A stretch of 49,050 nucleotides of DNA from Methyloversatilis sp. (GCF_030696805.1 NZ_JAUYRO010000097.1:1-49050), one strand, 5' to 3'. Positions 26,156 to 35,364 are shown, counted from the stretch's first letter. Translations and numbers: made by a program. Notes: generated by a model not told the origin, from the sequence alone.

Positions 26156-27978
26156 GGCTGGCCTCCCGTCAACAGGTCAGCGGGGTTCCAGATGCGCTCG
26201 GCGATCTGCCGGTAGAGCTGACTGCGGCTTTCGAGGTCGGCTTTGTTGAATTCGGCCCGCGCCACGAACGGAAGGCCGCTCTGCTCCATGAAGCGGAGGA
26301 AGCCTGGGTTGCGGTCATAGCACTGAGCGTGCAACGAGCGCGCCAGCAGGTTCTGGGTGTTGTAGTGCGGTAGTTTCTCGGCGTAGGTGAGGTCGCCGTA
26401 GCTGGCGTTGAAACTCTTTGGTAGAAGCAGCAGACCGCCAATGCGGTTGCGGTGCTCGCCGAAGTCAGCGGGATGGCCGAACTCGGCGGTGTGGCGTTCG
26501 GCATGGTCGGCCCAGATGTGCTCCACTTCGTAGCGGGTTTTGCCCTCGCTCACGTAGTCGAGATAGCGCGAGGGTTGGCCGGACTGCGTTTCCACATAGT
26601 CGGTGAGGCGGGCCAGGATGCGGTGCAGGGGGTAGCGGTTCTGCTGGTGCATCCGCAAGCGGTCGTTGCTGGCGAAGGTCTCGCCTTCCTTGCCAAGGAA
26701 CTCGTGCAGCTTGTGGGCAAGGGCATCGGCCGCAAGGCCGCGAATGTCACGCATCACCACGAACATGGCGTACTGCATGGTCGAGTAGGCGATGGTGCGG
26801 AAGTTCCACAGCCGCCACGTGAGCAGGATGTCGAGATACTGCGCCACGAGGCCGACCTTGCGGACGACCACCGGCTCGCTGTCGTCGGGACGTAGCGGCG
26901 CGAGCAGGAGCATATATTGCAAGGTGAAGCCCTGCTGAGCGTTGTAGAGCACGTGCTCCAGGCCGGGCACGGGCTCCTGCGCAGCCTCGATGAGCCGCAG
27001 GTATTGCCGGCTGTAGAAGTCGAAGTCGCGGTCGATGAAGCGGTAGAAGTCGTCGCTCTGCTTGAGGCCCACAGTGTCGGCGGCGTCGCGCAGCCAGCGG
27101 TGAAACTCGGTGCCGATGCGGTCGAAGTCCTCGGGCTTTGCGCCTTTCTTGCGCTCGCGGATCTTGGTGGCGTGCTGACTGCGGAACCACGCCTTGAAGC
27201 AATCGGATTCCACTTCCTTGCCCGCACCGTTGAGTTCGCGGATGCGGTCGCGCCAGCGAGTGTTGGCGCTGGTGCGCTTGGCCTCGTCGATGTTGGCGAG
27301 CAGGTAGCCTTTGAGCATGTCCGTGGGGCTGAGCGAGAGCCCGCGGTCGTTCATGGTCTCGAAGATCGTGTAGGCGTCGTCGTCTGAGTACGCGGTTATC
27401 TCGACGAGGTGGACGTTCTCCAGCAGCCAGTCGATGAAGTAAGGCAGTGCTGCTTCGCGCAGTTCCTCGGGGAAGCAGGTTTCGAGGTCGCGGTAGCGCT
27501 GCACGAGATTCTGTACCGACTCGGGGCGATCGGTGACGTCGAAAGGCTGACCGTCGTAGAGCGCCTCCATTGCCTGGGTGCGCTCATCGACATGGAGGTT
27601 GAAGGACTTCTGGTCGAACTTCTCGGAGAAGATCAGCTCGTCCACATTCACCTGCTTCGTCTGGTCCTTTTGCAGGTTGCGGAGGAGGATCAGCAGCAGC
27701 GTGAGACTGGTAAGCCGCTGCTGCCCGTCCACAATGTAGCCGACGCTTTCCTTCTTGCTGATGATGATGGAGCCGAGAAAGTAGTGGGGATAGTCGGCGA
27801 CCTTGCTGCGCGGGTGCGCAGGCTGATACTCCTCCAGAAACTTGTCGCTCAGGTCGTCCACGAGTTCGCGGATCTGCTTCTCGTGCCACTTGTATTCGCG
27901 CTGGTAGTAGTCGATGGAGTACTTCACTCCCTTGAGCAGTTCGCGAACTGTCTTGGCCTTGCCGAGAATTTCTCTCAC
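26152..27978 (-). CDS. DUF262 and DUF1524 domain protein (GmrSD-like)
   Basis: A 608-residue protein with an N-terminal DUF262 domain (about 10-260; signature DGQQRLTSL, residues 84-92, of the ParB/Srx-like nucleotide-binding fold) and a C-terminal DUF1524 HNH-type nuclease domain (about 480-560; YEVEHIWADH, then HRNRIGGLLLLP and FNASYGD). This architecture is that of the type IV restriction enzyme GmrSD, where DUF262 hydrolyses NTP and DUF1524 cuts modified DNA. The GTG start at 27978 overlaps the preceding stop (GTGA) with GGAG upstream; the frame open to 28197 is only antisense to the neighbour. Encoded between a nuclease gene and hsdS. Confidence 0.88.
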   Translation of the reverse strand: MREILGKAKTVRELLKGVKYSIDYYQREYKWHEKQIRELVDDLSDKFLEEYQPAHPRSKVADYPHYFLGSIIISKKESVGYIVDGQQRLTSLTLLLILLRNLQKDQTKQVNVDELIFSEKFDQKSFNLHVDERTQAMEALYDGQPFDVTDRPESVQNLVQRYRDLETCFPEELREAALPYFIDWLLENVHLVEITAYSDDDAYTIFETMNDRGLSLSPTDMLKGYLLANIDEAKRTSANTRWRDRIRELNGAGKEVESDCFKAWFRSQHATKIRERKKGAKPEDFDRIGTEFHRWLRDAADTVGLKQSDDFYRFIDRDFDFYSRQYLRLIEAAQEPVPGLEHVLYNAQQGFTLQYMLLLAPLRPDDSEPVVVRKVGLVAQYLDILLTWRLWNFRTIAYSTMQYAMFVVMRDIRGLAADALAHKLHEFLGKEGETFASNDRLRMHQQNRYPLHRILARLTDYVETQSGQPSRYLDYVSEGKTRYEVEHIWADHAERHTAEFGHPADFGEHRNRIGGLLLLPKSFNASYGDLTYAEKLPHYNTQNLLARSLHAQCYDRNPGFLRFMEQSGLPFVARAEFNKADLESRSQLYRQIAERIWNPADLLTGGQP

Positions 27979-29090
27979 TTTGCCGCTCCATCGTTCTTGC
28001 GCATCTTCGTCCGCTTCGCTGACTTGCTCGCAGGCTTGGCCCTGGCCTGCTCCGGCGCGTTGAGGGCGTAGAACTCGTGCAGCTTGGCCGCGAGCAGTTT
28101 CTTGTCGGGCAGTTGGGTCTGGTACTCGGCGATCAAGGCCGGCGAGAGCGATCGACTGAGGGCGTATTCCACCACCTCGTTGTCCTTCGAGGCGCACAGC
28201 AGCAATCCGATCGCCGGGTTCTCGTGCGGCTTGCGCGCGTCGCGGTCGAGGGCCTCGAGGTAGAAGTTGAGCTTGCCGAGGTGCTCGGGCTGAAAGGCGG
28301 TGACCTTCAATTCAATCGCCAGGAGACAGTTGAGGCCGCGGTGGAAGAACAACAAATCGAGCGCGAAGTCCTGGCCGCCGACTTGCACCGGGTATTCGGA
28401 GCCGACGTAGCAGAAGTCGCGCCCCAGTTCGGTCAGGAAGCGTCCAAGATTCCGCAACAGCGATTGGTGCAGGTCAGCTTCGGAATGCTCGCCGGGCAGG
28501 GCCAGGAACTCGAGGAGGTAGACGTCCTTGAAATGGCTGGCGGCCGCAGGATGCAATTCTCTCAACGCTGTTGAGAGTTTTGGAGGACTCAGTACCGCCC
28601 TCTCGAAGAGGGCAGCATCGAGCTGTCGCGCCACTTCTCGGACCGACCAACGATTCTGCGTCGCCATCCGCAGGTAGAACTCGCGCTCCTCGGATCTCTT
28701 CGAGCGGCTGAGGATGTGCAGATGGGAAGACCAGGGCAAGTCTCTCAACAGCGGTGAGAGTTCTGCATCGTCCCGGTAGGCGACGAAGAACTGCCGCATG
28801 CGCCAGAGATTCTGCGGCGAGAAACCGCGCAGGCCAGGCTCGCGCTGCGCGATCCAGGCAGCCAGTTGCACGACCGTGCCCTTGGCCCAGCCGTCGGCCT
28901 CGATCTTCCGGTGTAGATAGTCACCGATGCGCCAGTAGAGTTCGATCAACCCGGTGTTCACCGCCCGCGCGGCCTGCTGGCGAGCGGCCCGGATCAACTC
29001 GACGATCTCGTCGAAGGCGCGCTCGACCGGCGCCTCCACCGTGGCCTTCGAGCGTGCCGAATTGCCTTGTCCGGCGGAGGTGTTTTTCAT
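27975..29090 (-). CDS. DUF1016 / PD-(D/E)XK nuclease domain protein (YhcG family)
   Basis: A 371-residue protein with an N-terminal DUF1016 winged-helix part (about 25-190, including LYWRIGDYLHRKIEADGWAK and FSPQNLWRMRQFF) and a C-terminal PD-(D/E)XK nuclease domain (about 200-340) whose active-site residues are Asp245, Glu260 and Lys262 (FALDLLFF and LLAIELKV). Such genes are often inside type I restriction loci and their exact role is unclear. Starts within the hsdM stop (ATGA) and ends within the DUF262 gene's start. The C-terminal tail is basic, Lys/Ala-rich. Confidence 0.9.
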   Translation of the reverse strand: MKNTSAGQGNSARSKATVEAPVERAFDEIVELIRAARQQAARAVNTGLIELYWRIGDYLHRKIEADGWAKGTVVQLAAWIAQREPGLRGFSPQNLWRMRQFFVAYRDDAELSPLLRDLPWSSHLHILSRSKRSEEREFYLRMATQNRWSVREVARQLDAALFERAVLSPPKLSTALRELHPAAASHFKDVYLLEFLALPGEHSEADLHQSLLRNLGRFLTELGRDFCYVGSEYPVQVGGQDFALDLLFFHRGLNCLLAIELKVTAFQPEHLGKLNFYLEALDRDARKPHENPAIGLLLCASKDNEVVEYALSRSLSPALIAEYQTQLPDKKLLAAKLHEFYALNAPEQARAKPASKSAKRTKMRKNDGAAK

Positions 29091-31390
29091 GCTTCGGCAT
29101 TCACCTTCAGCAACCCATCAAGCAAGCCCTCCGCCTCTTTCTCGATGGCGAGGATGTCGGCGCTGATCTCTTCCAGCGTACGCAGGGGCTGCGGCTTGTA
29201 GAAGTGGCGCGTGAAGCTGATTTCGTAGCCGATCCGGGTGGCGTCTTCCTTGATCCAGGCGTCGGGCGTGTAGGGCAGCACCTCGCGGCGGATGAAGGCT
29301 TCGATGCCGCCCTCTTCCAGCAGCGGCACCTGTTCGGTGTCGCGCAGGTCGGAATCCGGCTCGTATTCGACGACGGCGGGCTTGCCATCGACGGTGGCCT
29401 CGAACAGGCCGCGCAGCGGGTCGGCCTTGACCTTGCCCGGCTTGTGCACCCTGGCGATGACGGGCGCCGCGGTGTCGACGCGCCAGCTCACGGCCTTCAG
29501 AATCTGCTTCAGATCGGCAGCGGCGAGCTTGATACCGGCCTGCTTGAGCGCGGCGTCGATGCGGTCGCGGAACAGGTTGTGGTCTTCGAACAACGCTTCA
29601 CCCAGTGACGCTCGCAGCATGTTGGCGACTTCGACCAGGCGGCCGTCGCGCTCCCATGTCTTCGGGTCGAGCAGCTTCTTGCGCTTCTTCTCGGGCAGGC
29701 CCTTCTTCGCGCCGCCGTCCTCATCGTCGCCCTCGTCCTCATCATTACCCCAGTCGGCCAGGCGCTGCTCCAGGGAGGCCGACACATTGGCAAACCCGGA
29801 GAACAGGTCGTCGCCGAACTCATCGACCAGCGCCGCGCGGATGTCTTCGTCGCCGGACGTGAACCGCAACGTGTCGATGGCCTTGAGCGTGAGCTGGCTG
29901 TGCAGGCGCAGCGGGCGCTCGACCGTCACCTTCCAGTAGCCGAAGGCCGCGTTGGGGAAGATCTTCGATTCCGGGGTCTCCTTGAAATCGAGGAAGGTGC
30001 GGCTGATGCGGTCGATGTCGTCGGGCGACAGTTCGCAGTTCTTCTTGCCGAGGTTCTTGCGCAGCGGCTTGAACCACTGGCTGGCGTCGATGAGCTGCAC
30101 CTGCCCTGTGCGGTGCGCGGGCTTTCGGTTCGACAGCACCCACACGTACGTGGCGATGCCGGTGTTGTAGAAGAGGTTGAGCGGCAGCGCGACGATGGCT
30201 TCGAGCCAGTCGTTTTCGATCAGCCAGCGGCGGATATTGCTCTCGCCCTGCCCCGCATCGCCGGTGAATAGCGACGAGCCGTTATGCACCTCGGCGATGC
30301 GGCTGCCCAGCGCCGACTTCCCGTTCATCTTCGAAGCCATGTTGGCCAGGAAGAGCATCTGCCCGTCGCTTGAGCGCGTGACCAGCGACAGTTCCTCGCC
30401 CGCGTGCATCACCTTGAAGCGCGGGTCGCGCATGCCGTCCTTGCCGCCCATCGCCTCCAGGTCCTTCTTCCAGCTCTTCCCGTAAGGCGGGTTGGCGATC
30501 ATGAAGTCGAATTCCTGCGCGGGAAAAGCGTCGTGCGCCAGCGTGGACCATTCCGCGCCACCCACGATGTGGTCCGCGCTATCGCCCTCGCCCTTCAGCA
30601 GCATGTCGGCCTTGCAGACCGCGTAAGTTTCCGGGTTGATCTCCTGACCGTAGAGCAGACTTCTGACCTGCTGGCCGCGCCGGTCGCCGATGGCGGTCAG
30701 CGTCTCTTCGGCCACGGTGAGCATGCCGCCGGTGCCGCAGGCGCAGTCATAAAGCAGATAGGTGCCCGAGCGGATGTCGGCCTCGATCGGCAGGAACACC
30801 AGGTTGGCCATCAGGCGCACCGCGTCGCGCGGCGTCCAGTGCTCGCCCGCCTCTTCGTTGTTCTCTTCGTTGAACTTGCGGACGAGCTCCTCGAACACCG
30901 TGCCCATCGAGTGGTTGTCGATGCCGGCCGGCGAAAGATCGATGTCGGGGTCGAGAAACTTGTTGATCAGCGTGCCGATGGCATCAGCCTTCGACAGCGT
31001 CTGCAACTGGTTGCGGAATTTGAAGTTGTCGAGGATGTCCTGAACGTTCGGCGAAAAGCCGTCCAGGTAGTCCTCGAAGTCGGCCAGCAACTGCTGCTGG
31101 CTGCCGCGCGACTTGAGGTCGCGCAGCGTAAACCTCGACGTGTTGTAGAACGCCTGCCCCGCCGCCGCACAAAGCGCCGCCCGCTGCTCGGTGATGCCGG
31201 CGTCGTCGAGCATCTTGCGGGTACCGAGTACCTGCTGCTTCGTCGGCTCGAGCACCGCATCCATCCGCCGGATGACGCACATCGGCAGAATCACGTCCGG
31301 GTACTTGCCCCGCTTGAAGAGGTCGCGCAGGACATCGTCGGCGATGCCCCAGATGAAGGAAACGATCTTGTTGTGGGTTGCTTGGTCCAT
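29087..31390 (-). CDS. hsdM: Type I restriction-modification DNA methyltransferase HsdM
   Basis: N6-adenine methyltransferase of 767 residues. The N-terminal HsdM_N helical domain (about 5-165) is followed by the SAM-binding motif YDCACGTGGM (Asp215) and the catalytic NPPY (300-303, NPPYGKSWKKD). The C-terminus is longer than in short HsdM proteins and contains an acidic stretch (about residue 590, DEDEGDDEDGG). The start at 31390 (MDQATHNKIVSFIW) is preceded by non-family sequence and has no strong ribosome binding site. It heads a four-gene operon with hsdS at the end; no hsdR is present in the window. Confidence 0.93.
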   Translation of the reverse strand: MDQATHNKIVSFIWGIADDVLRDLFKRGKYPDVILPMCVIRRMDAVLEPTKQQVLGTRKMLDDAGITEQRAALCAAAGQAFYNTSRFTLRDLKSRGSQQQLLADFEDYLDGFSPNVQDILDNFKFRNQLQTLSKADAIGTLINKFLDPDIDLSPAGIDNHSMGTVFEELVRKFNEENNEEAGEHWTPRDAVRLMANLVFLPIEADIRSGTYLLYDCACGTGGMLTVAEETLTAIGDRRGQQVRSLLYGQEINPETYAVCKADMLLKGEGDSADHIVGGAEWSTLAHDAFPAQEFDFMIANPPYGKSWKKDLEAMGGKDGMRDPRFKVMHAGEELSLVTRSSDGQMLFLANMASKMNGKSALGSRIAEVHNGSSLFTGDAGQGESNIRRWLIENDWLEAIVALPLNLFYNTGIATYVWVLSNRKPAHRTGQVQLIDASQWFKPLRKNLGKKNCELSPDDIDRISRTFLDFKETPESKIFPNAAFGYWKVTVERPLRLHSQLTLKAIDTLRFTSGDEDIRAALVDEFGDDLFSGFANVSASLEQRLADWGNDEDEGDDEDGGAKKGLPEKKRKKLLDPKTWERDGRLVEVANMLRASLGEALFEDHNLFRDRIDAALKQAGIKLAAADLKQILKAVSWRVDTAAPVIARVHKPGKVKADPLRGLFEATVDGKPAVVEYEPDSDLRDTEQVPLLEEGGIEAFIRREVLPYTPDAWIKEDATRIGYEISFTRHFYKPQPLRTLEEISADILAIEKEAEGLLDGLLKVNAEA

Positions 31391-31739
31391 CAGTCGGGGA
31401 GGTTCGTCATGTACGTGGTGAGGTGGGGTGGCGCTTTCGTAAAGACTACTTGACGAAGGCTGCTGACGTTTCTTTTTGGGTATGAACCTGTGTATTAGGT
31501 CGTGCCGACATTGGGAGTGAGAGGTTCGATCTAGCTCGCTGGGCAAAGTCATCTCGAATGAGAAAAATAGGGGTGCAATTTATCACCCCGCGTTCTTGTA
31601 TTCGTGCTCGGCCACCCATTGCAAATACACACAAATTACGCGTATCTTCATCGCACTGCGATCGTACTCAAAAGAATATACGGAAAAATTCTGCCCCTAT
31701 TTTCCCCTCTGATATTCACGATCTGCCGCCTGTCTCTAG
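31391..31739. other. AT-richer upstream region of hsdM
   Basis: About 350 bases without a convincing gene. Base composition is clearly more AT-rich than the flanking core genome. It must carry the promoter of the hsdM operon, but no -35/-10 pair stands out. Confidence 0.4.
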
Positions 31740-32048
31740 TTATTTACCTTGCAAGGCTTGAAAAAGACACTCTGAACGTGCCGCCTCCGCTGCTTTTACC
31801 GCTTTCGAAGCATTAATATCGGCGCCAATCGCTGCTGATCTTGTGACCTCCGCTAACCCGAATGCTTGCTCTGCGTATTCCGCAGCATCCGATGCATCAG
31901 TTGCGATCGATATTAATTTGGCGTTCAAACTGTCGATCTTTTGAATCGCGATAAGCATGAGTATTAGTACGAGCGTTCTATAGGAAAATACTAACGCCGT
32001 GCGATAGCGTTCTAACAATAGATTCACCAGGATCATCTTCATTCCCAT
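31740..32048 (-). CDS. Small putative membrane protein, hypothetical
   Basis: A possible 102-residue protein. One hydrophobic segment lies near residues 18-36 (ALVFSYRTLVLILMLIAI), followed by an Ala-rich, probably coiled-coil tail (ATDASDAAEYAEQAF and onward). The pattern is protein-like, yet no good ribosome binding site marks the start: ATGs at 32048, 32042 and 32036, or a GTG at 32075, are possible. It lies in AT-rich island DNA between hsdM and the SEC-C gene. Family not recognised. Confidence 0.35.
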   Translation of the reverse strand: MGMKMILVNLLLERYRTALVFSYRTLVLILMLIAIQKIDSLNAKLISIATDASDAAEYAEQAFGLAEVTRSAAIGADINASKAVKAAEAARSECLFQALQGK

Positions 32049-32203
32049 GACAGAATAGCCGATGGATCGCTCCACAAGCTACGAGAAATGGGCCGACCAT
32101 AAATATCCGTATCCTTCCGCGTATCATGACTTGTCCTGCGTGGCAATAGAGGAAAGACAACGAATACTCACTCGAAGGTAGAAGACTTATTCGTGGTCTG
32201 TCC

Positions 32204-32239
32204 CCGATTGTTCGCCGATTGTTCGGCCCCCGATTGTTC
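32204..32239. repeat. Three short direct repeats of CCGATTGTTC
   Basis: CCGATTGTTC occurs at 32204-32213, 32215-32224 and 32230-32239, in a 280-base stretch with no recognised gene downstream of the SEC-C gene. Could be protein-binding repeats or slippage; role unknown. Confidence 0.45.
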
Positions 32240-32327
32240 CGCGGATAGCAGACCATAAATTAGCCGTTAAAACCGATATAAAGGCCGTACAAATAATATC
32301 TGGTCGGTCAACAGTACCTACGAGCAC

Positions 32328-34661
32328 TCAACTGCCGTGACACCTTTTGAACTTTGCTCCGCTCCCGCACGGACACGCGGCATTCCGTCCTATCTTTTTG
32401 CTTTTGACAGCAGGGATGACATTCTTTCGCCGATTGAGATTGACTGAACGCGCGGGGTTAGCCATTCGCGCGGCATCTTCATATATGTGGGCGTTTTCTT
32501 CCGTTCTCTCTGTCGGGGTGTGGACTGCGAAAGACTGCGCCGAAGAGTAACTTCCATCGGCACTAACTTCTGCCACGATGCCGACGACGTTGGACGCCTT
32601 GACGGTAAGCGCAGCTGCGCTGGCCTTGTTATTCACCTTGGTCCAGTCAATTGGGTGGTCATGCCTTAGAAGCCAAACGAAGAACGCTCCACCATCACCG
32701 GACAGAATGAAGTAGCGAGCGGGATGCTGGTTCAGAGTTTGTCGAAGGTCGGACAGCATCTTGGCCAGATTATTCCGGCCTTCCTCGCCTAGATCACGGA
32801 TATGGCTCTCCGCCGAAAGCCACCCGCGCGCTCGGGTTGCGTCTAGCGCCCCAAGCAACTTCAGCACCTCAGCCGGGAAGTCTTGTGTAGGAAACGGCCC
32901 GTTTTCCCAGTCATCACCCTCGAAGCTTCTGTCGACGATGTCGCTCATGCCATCCCAGATAAGCATGCTCGCCTTGCCACCCTTCAACTGCTCGGCAATG
33001 TCATGATCGAAACGGTTCTTCTTCAGATACGCGCCCAAGTGGTCAAACTCGTCGAAAAGATGAGACTGGCGCATCCCCGCCACGGCTTGTCGCACCTCCA
33101 TGTAATGGGCGAACTCGCCGGGTGTAGGCAGGAGTCGCTTGAGTACAAACAGATCGTCGATGGACAACGAAACGAAGGCATGCCTTCCAAGTAGCGGCTC
33201 AACCTGCGGCAGTTCCTTGCAGTATGCTGAAAAGGGCGAGAACGACTCAACGGTCAACCCAATCGGCACCATCACTCGGTATTCGGAACGGCGGACAAGG
33301 CCGCATTCTTCGTATTTGCCGTCCACCAGGCGATAGAGAGACACTTCATCCGCGGAATTCAGATAATTGAAGAAGCGCTCGCACTGCTTGTACGCCTTGA
33401 GCACCAAGTCCTGAACGGATTGGACGTGGCGGTCGAAATCAAGCGCTGGCGATGCAATGGTGGCGGCCGCACCAGCCTTGGCCTCAACTAAAAGCAGCAC
33501 GTCATCTACCAAGATTAGGGCGTCGTTCTCGGACCATTGCTTACTGACCGGATTCTTGTAGTAGATCTCCTGGAGGACTGTGGCGCTTGGGAGCTGAGCG
33601 ACCAGAATGTCGGCGAAGGCAGCTTCGCTCATCTTCCTCTGACGATCCTCAAACGTCTTCTTGTATTCCGGTTTTCGCTGCAGCAGATTGTAAAGAAGCG
33701 CGCGATACCCCGCATCGCGGGCGAAACACGGGTCGACGGCATAGTAGTCTGCCCCAAGCTGAATCAATGGTTTCTTCCGGGCGGGCAATGTCCGGTAGGG
33801 GGTCCCCGCAAAATCGCCCGCAGCGAAGAACTCCGTTTCTTCTCCGCGCTGATACGCTAGGTCCGCTAGCAGCGTTGGCGGTAGCTTCGTGTGACGGCTT
33901 ACGTTGGTGATGCCGCCCCGAAACATGTCATCCATTGCCCGCTCGGTGGCTTTCGCCTGTTCCGCATTGGCTGCAACCCATTCCTCCATGACGTCTTCCA
34001 AAGGCTTATCCTGTGCCGCAGCGAAGGCCTGAGCTGCCTCAAACTGCTTCATGATCGCCATAGAAGCGTCGGCATGCCCTGAACGCGTGGCGTCAGCCAT
34101 GGCCTGGAAGCCTTCCGCAATATCGGCGGCACCAACGCCATACACTTCTTGTAGGACATCATTGTGAGGCGCCAGAACGTAGCGGTAAAACTCGCGCTCC
34201 AAAACCTGGTAGCGGTTCCCACGCATCATGACCCAAGTGGATTTCGCGTGAAATTCAATATCGGCAGTGGCGGGACCGAAGATGCCATCTTTGGTACCAG
34301 CAGACGTGGCCATTGCGAAAAATATGGCCTGCTCTCGCAGTTTGCGGCCAAGCTCAAACAGCTCTGCGCAACGAGCTTCGTCGAATGTCATTTCCGCAGG
34401 AGCAGCATCTGCCGCGAGAACCGCGTGCACATACTCCAGCAAGAACTGGTTTTCGTTAATCAGTTCATCTGGGGCGTCCGTTTCGCACTGCCCCTCGGCG
34501 GCGCTTTGATCTGCCATCGCTTTCATCATGTACTGGGCATAGATGTAGCCGAGCAAATCATGCGGAGGCATAGCAACAATTAGTTCGCGGATGCGAGCGG
34601 AACCGGCTTCCATGTCCTTCAACAAAGAAGCGGTGACCTCATTTAGTTTTTTTTCGTCCAA
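32328..34661 (-). CDS. Large protein with PD-(D/E)XK-like motif and C-terminal SEC-C zinc motif
   Basis: A 777-residue protein of unrecognised overall family. The C-terminus is a SEC-C metal-binding motif (Cys763, Cys765, Cys774, His775; NAACPCGSGAKFKRCHGS), which often makes such genes be mislabelled as SecA-like. Near the middle, Asp380 and Glu393-Ala-Lys395 (NDALILVDDVLLLVEAKAG) followed by a helix with regularly spaced Leu and Gln fit a NERD/PD-(D/E)XK nuclease core. The N-terminal 300 residues are helical. The TTG start at 34661 has GGGAGA upstream. Its place in an island beside restriction genes suggests defence; this is inference. Confidence 0.72.
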   Translation of the reverse strand: MDEKKLNEVTASLLKDMEAGSARIRELIVAMPPHDLLGYIYAQYMMKAMADQSAAEGQCETDAPDELINENQFLLEYVHAVLAADAAPAEMTFDEARCAELFELGRKLREQAIFFAMATSAGTKDGIFGPATADIEFHAKSTWVMMRGNRYQVLEREFYRYVLAPHNDVLQEVYGVGAADIAEGFQAMADATRSGHADASMAIMKQFEAAQAFAAAQDKPLEDVMEEWVAANAEQAKATERAMDDMFRGGITNVSRHTKLPPTLLADLAYQRGEETEFFAAGDFAGTPYRTLPARKKPLIQLGADYYAVDPCFARDAGYRALLYNLLQRKPEYKKTFEDRQRKMSEAAFADILVAQLPSATVLQEIYYKNPVSKQWSENDALILVDDVLLLVEAKAGAAATIASPALDFDRHVQSVQDLVLKAYKQCERFFNYLNSADEVSLYRLVDGKYEECGLVRRSEYRVMVPIGLTVESFSPFSAYCKELPQVEPLLGRHAFVSLSIDDLFVLKRLLPTPGEFAHYMEVRQAVAGMRQSHLFDEFDHLGAYLKKNRFDHDIAEQLKGGKASMLIWDGMSDIVDRSFEGDDWENGPFPTQDFPAEVLKLLGALDATRARGWLSAESHIRDLGEEGRNNLAKMLSDLRQTLNQHPARYFILSGDGGAFFVWLLRHDHPIDWTKVNNKASAAALTVKASNVVGIVAEVSADGSYSSAQSFAVHTPTERTEENAHIYEDAARMANPARSVNLNRRKNVIPAVKSKKIGRNAACPCGSGAKFKRCHGS

Positions 34662-34679
34662 AACTATTCTCCCGTACTA

Positions 34680-35353
34680 TCAGTTGCTCTTACCCATGAT
34701 CACCGTTCTGCGGCGCTTAGCAACCAACTCCGATGCCGTGCGCAGTGAGTCATCCTGAGTGTGAACCGTAGCGGATAAACATTGCCACGGTCTTGTGTGC
34801 CGTCGGCGCCATGCCCACCTTGACTGGAATGCCCGAGTTAAAGATGTCGGCGGCAGAGCGGTTACGAAAGGCGTGTGTGCCGGAGTGTTGCCCCAGCGGC
34901 CTTGGGCCCGGCTCCAGCCACAGCAACACTCACCTTCGGTGAGAGTCTTGGTCGGGCCATTTGGTGAGGGCAGGACGTAGGGGTAGCCGTCCCGGCGTGC
35001 TGGGCTTGTTACGTACGTTGGAGTAGTCCTCCATGAACTTCAGACACAACTCCTTGATCGTCGGGCCTTGCGTGCCGCTGTCTTGCCGGCAGCAGGATCG
35101 CTCCCCTCACGCAACTGAGTCATCCATTCCTACGCCGGCGATGGGTCTTTTCGACCGTCAGCTCCCCGTCCTGGCCAAAGGCACGCTCAAGGCGCTCGTC
35201 CGCGTTCGTGCGTCACTGGCGCACGAACACCTTACGGCCCGAGGTTGTAATCTTGTATAGGGAGTTAGTCACCAGCGTCTCCCGTAGTTTGATGGCATGC
35301 GTCTGAGGTTTTACCGCATCGACTGCGGACTTGGTGAGCCTGAGTTTTGCCAT
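34680..35353 (-). pseudogene. Degraded tyrosine recombinase (phage-type integrase)
   Basis: On the minus strand the start MAKLRLTKSAVDAVKPQTHA reads as the arm-binding N-terminus of an integrase and stops after TSGRKVFVRQ. Downstream pieces in shifted frames read RTNADERLERAFGQDGELTV, then CLKFMEDYSNVRNKPST, then THAFRNRSAADIFNSGIPVK with ending TAHKTVAMFIRY, then VHTQDDSLRTASELVAKRR. The 674-base span is about half a normal integrase gene, so there are frameshifts, a stop and internal deletions. It borders the serine-cycle genes and marks the right end of the island. Confidence 0.75.
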
Positions 35354-35364
35354 GATGAATGGTG

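Noticed and set aside
31978-32256. 92-codon minus-strand frame overlapping the small membrane-protein frame
   Set aside because: It has no domain or ribosome binding site, overlaps a more protein-like frame and runs through the short decamer repeats.
32328-34661. SecA-related translocase
   Set aside because: Only the C-terminal SEC-C zinc motif is shared; there is no DEAD-type motor domain.
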